A DNA stretch of 64,000 nt from Nitrospira sp. Its GTDB lineage: Bacteria > Nitrospirota > Nitrospiria > Nitrospirales > Nitrospiraceae. A program made the position numbers and the translations under genes. How positions within the stretch are numbered: the first letter of the stretch is position 1; each line of letters begins with the position of its first letter. Under the pieces are notes generated by a model. The model ran no database searches and was not told the origin of the DNA. It was given only the letters and a program-made list of their open reading frames with translations. This document shows, piece after piece, positions 61,747 to 64,000 of the stretch. The stretch covers positions 1,643,053-1,707,052 of the forward strand of contig CP092079.1 in assembly GCA_022226955.1 (NCBI GenBank), in the 5' to 3' direction.

Positions 61747-64000
61747 TCAAACCTCTGGCCCTACCTCCCGATGCCGGTGCCAGAGGCGATAGAGAATCGG
61801 CAAGACCACCAGGATCAACACCGCCGACGTCAGCATCCCGCCGACGACCACGCGGGCGAGCGGCTGTTGCGATTGCGATCCGATTCCCGTCGCTACCGCC
61901 GCGGGCAACAATCCGATGGCGGCAGCCAGCGACGTCATCAACACCGGACGGAGCCGCACTTCGGCGCTCTGCATAATCGCCTCGTCCATGCCCTTCCCTT
62001 CATGCACCAGCTCCTGAATGCGGCTGATCAGGATGAGCGCGCCCTGCACCGCCACGCCAAACAGCGAGATGAACCCCACCGACGCGGAGATGCTGAAACT
62101 GGTCCCTGTCGCAGCGAGCGCCAGAATGCCGCCGACCAGCGAAAACGGCACCGCAATCAACACCAGCACGGCATCGCGCATCGAATGGAGCACGAAATAG
62201 ACCAAGAGGAAAATGAGGAAGAGCGTAATCGGCACAATCTTCGCCAATCGCCGTTTCTCATCCTGAAGCTGATCGTATTCCCCATGCCACTCGGTTCGAA
62301 ATCCTTCCGGCAGCGAGACCTGCTCTTCGATGCGCCGCTGCGCGTCCATGACGGTGCTTTCTAGATCGCGCCCGCGCACGCTGAACTTGATCGGGATATA
62401 CCGCTCGCTGTTCTCCCGATAGACGATGAATGCGCCGGTTTTTTCAGAAATCGTCGCCAATTGTCTGATGGGAATCCGCGCCCCATCCGGCGTGCTGATT
62501 TGAATCCGGCCGATGCTGTCGATGTCGCGCCGGTATTCCGGCAGGAATCGCACCACTAGGTCGAACCACTTTTCCCCTTCGTAGACCTGCGTAACCGCCT
62601 GCCCGCCGATGGCGGCTTGAATCACGTCGTTCACGTCGCCGACCTGCAACCCATACCGCGCGCACTCCTTGCGATCCACCTCAATAATCAAATTCGGCTG
62701 CCCCATGAGGTGAAACGTTCCGAGATCCTTCACCCCCGGCACGTCCTTCATGACCCGCTCGATCTTGGCCGCCTCCGCTTCCAACTGCTGGAGATCGTTC
62801 CCATACAATTTGATGGCGTTCTCGCCTTTGACACCCGACATCGCCTCCTGCACGTTATCCTGAATCGCTTGGGAAAAATTGAAATTGACGCCTGGAATGT
62901 CGGCCAGCTCCTTCTCGATCTGCTCGATCAGCGCGCGCTTTGTGGGCACGGCGGGGCGCCATTCCTTGAAGGGTTTGAGCGTCACCAGAAATTCCGCGTT
63001 GAAGAAACTGGTCGGATCGGTCCCATCGTCGGGACGGCCCAGCTGCGAGGCCACGTCGATCACCTCGGGGTACTTGCGAAAAATCAGCCGCACGTCCGTC
63101 GCCAATTGCGCCGCCTGCTCAAACGAAATATCGACGGGCATCGTCGCCCGCATCCAGATATTCCCTTCCTCCAGCGCCGGCATGAACTCACCGCCGATAA
63201 ACGGCACCGCGGCCACCGCCACGGCCAGCGCCGCGCCCGCGCATCCGACCACCAGCCACTCGTGGCTGAGCGCCCATCGGAGCACCACCAGATAGTGCCG
63301 CTTAACCCAGGCCACGATCCACGTATCCCGCTCCTGGATATTCCCGTTGATCAGCAACGTGCAGAGCGCCGGCGCCAGGGTAAAGGCCATCAAGAGCGCG
63401 CCGGTCAGCGCCAAGCCATAGGTCATGGACATCGGCGCGAAAATCTTGCCCGGCACACCGGTCATAGTGAAGAGCGGCAAGAAAGCGACCACGATGATCG
63501 TCGTCGCAAAGAAGATGGGTCGGCCGACCTCACGCGCCGCCCGCATCACATGCATCGGCACCGTCAGTCCCTGCGAAGGCTTATGCGAGATGTGATAGAA
63601 AATGCTTTCCACCATAATAAGCGTCGAATCGACGATGATGCCGAAATCAATCGCGCCGAGCGAAATCAGATTCGCCGACTCCCCGCGCAGCACCATGACT
63701 CCGAAGGTAAAGAGCAGGGCGACCGGCACCGTCAACGCCACGATCACGGCGGTGCGCAAGTGCCCGATGAACACATAGAGAATCACAGAGACCAGCAGCA
63801 CGCCGGCGATGAGAATATCGATGACCGTCTCAATGGTGGTGTGGATCAGGACGGTGCGATCGTAAAAGGTCTTCAGCTGCACGCCGCTGGGCAGCCGGCG
63901 CTCGTTCAGCTCCTGCATTTTTTTGTGGACCCGGTCGAGGACCGGCAGCGCCTTTTCTCCGCGTTGCAACAGCACAACGCCTTCCACCACATCGTTCCGT
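61747..64000 (-). CDS. HME-RND heavy-metal efflux pump (CusA/CzcA family), N-terminus beyond window
   Basis: The open minus-strand frame continues through the right edge. About 750 C-terminal residues are present of the roughly 1040 usual. The visible part opens with NDVVEGVVLLQRGEKA, followed by blocks of transmembrane helices (about VVLVSVILYVFIG, LISLGAIDFGIIVDSTLIMVE, LPLFTMTGVPGKIFAPM). After the second periplasmic domain, VGFISLFGVAVQGALILISRIQE and IGLLPAAVATG occur. Acidic/His-rich metal sites cannot be checked without the N-terminus. It would export Cu/Ag or Co/Zn/Cd with periplasmic and outer-membrane partners. It converges with the sortase gene, 6 nt apart. Confidence 0.93.
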   Translation of the reverse strand, partial: RNDVVEGVVLLQRGEKALPVLDRVHKKMQELNERRLPSGVQLKTFYDRTVLIHTTIETVIDILIAGVLLVSVILYVFIGHLRTAVIVALTVPVALLFTFGVMVLRGESANLISLGAIDFGIIVDSTLIMVESIFYHISHKPSQGLTVPMHVMRAAREVGRPIFFATTIIVVAFLPLFTMTGVPGKIFAPMSMTYGLALTGALLMAFTLAPALCTLLINGNIQERDTWIVAWVKRHYLVVLRWALSHEWLVVGCAGAALAVAVAAVPFIGGEFMPALEEGNIWMRATMPVDISFEQAAQLATDVRLIFRKYPEVIDVASQLGRPDDGTDPTSFFNAEFLVTLKPFKEWRPAVPTKRALIEQIEKELADIPGVNFNFSQAIQDNVQEAMSGVKGENAIKLYGNDLQQLEAEAAKIERVMKDVPGVKDLGTFHLMGQPNLIIEVDRKECARYGLQVGDVNDVIQAAIGGQAVTQVYEGEKWFDLVVRFLPEYRRDIDSIGRIQISTPDGARIPIRQLATISEKTGAFIVYRENSERYIPIKFSVRGRDLESTVMDAQRRIEEQVSLPEGFRTEWHGEYDQLQDEKRRLAKIVPITLFLIFLLVYFVLHSMRDAVLVLIAVPFSLVGGILALAATGTSFSISASVGFISLFGVAVQGALILISRIQELVHEGKGMDEAIMQSAEVRLRPVLMTSLAAAIGLLPAAVATGIGSQSQQPLARVVVGGMLTSAVLILVVLPILYRLWHRHREVGPEV

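Overview
The window most resembles the chromosome of a Nitrospira-type nitrite oxidiser (phylum Nitrospirota). This is inferred from gene content, without any database search. The supporting traits are a complete bacterial proteasome locus with a UBact-type Pup ending in Gly-Glu, a 2-oxoacid:ferredoxin oxidoreductase operon with an extra subunit as used in the reductive TCA cycle, a Gram-negative envelope (lipoproteins, OmpA-like protein, HME-RND pump), and high GC over most of the sequence.

Layout. 1-6.7 kb (mostly minus): a PAS sensor kinase cut by the window edge, a zinc-ribbon coiled-coil protein, tRNA-Ile2(CAT), rpoD and dnaG. 6.7-18.4 kb (minus): a HIT protein and histidine genes hisIE, hisF, hisA, a lipoprotein gene and hisH. 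A 2 kb block follows (plus-strand MNT/HEPN toxin-antitoxin pair and an AT-rich HNH nuclease gene), then hisB, hisD, hisG, murA, prmC and prfA. 18.5-20.1 kb: rpmE and rho, with rho behind a long leader. 20.6-27.4 kb (plus): small conserved proteins, a TPR protein, the five-gene oxidoreductase operon with a consensus sigma-70 promoter, and tRNA-Asn. 27.5-29.8 kb: an aldolase-family protein, an alpha/beta hydrolase and a membrane protein. 29.9-39.1 kb (minus): pafA, prcA, prcB, ubact/pup, dop and mpa, followed upstream by htrA-like, yjbQ-like and HD-domain genes. 39.3-49.5 kb (plus): a secreted protein, a HIT protein, a TPR/Sel1 protein, a membrane CHASE2-AAA+ sigma-54 activator, a glycosyltransferase fused to a DMF-amidohydrolase-like domain behind a near-consensus sigma-54 promoter, and an acyltransferase. 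49.6-58 kb: an accessory stretch with NUDIX, TPMT, two toxin-first HigBA-type loci, a DUF4160/DUF2442 pair, two hydrolase/reductase-type genes, lipoproteins and a DsbA-like lipoprotein. 58.2-61.7 kb: an OmpA-family protein, a VIT/vWA sortase substrate and a class GN-type sortase. 61.7-64 kb: an HME-RND pump gene cut by the right edge.

How the genes work together. The minus-strand housekeeping block links DNA priming, transcription (RpoD, Rho), translation termination (RF1 and its methylase PrmC, ribosomal protein L31), cell wall synthesis (MurA) and histidine synthesis. The proteasome locus carries a whole tagging-unfolding-degradation pathway. The 40-49 kb block reads as a sigma-54-controlled surface polysaccharide module, with activator and target promoter adjacent. 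This module is the strongest candidate for an undescribed system. The compact sortase module and the short-leader toxin operons come next.
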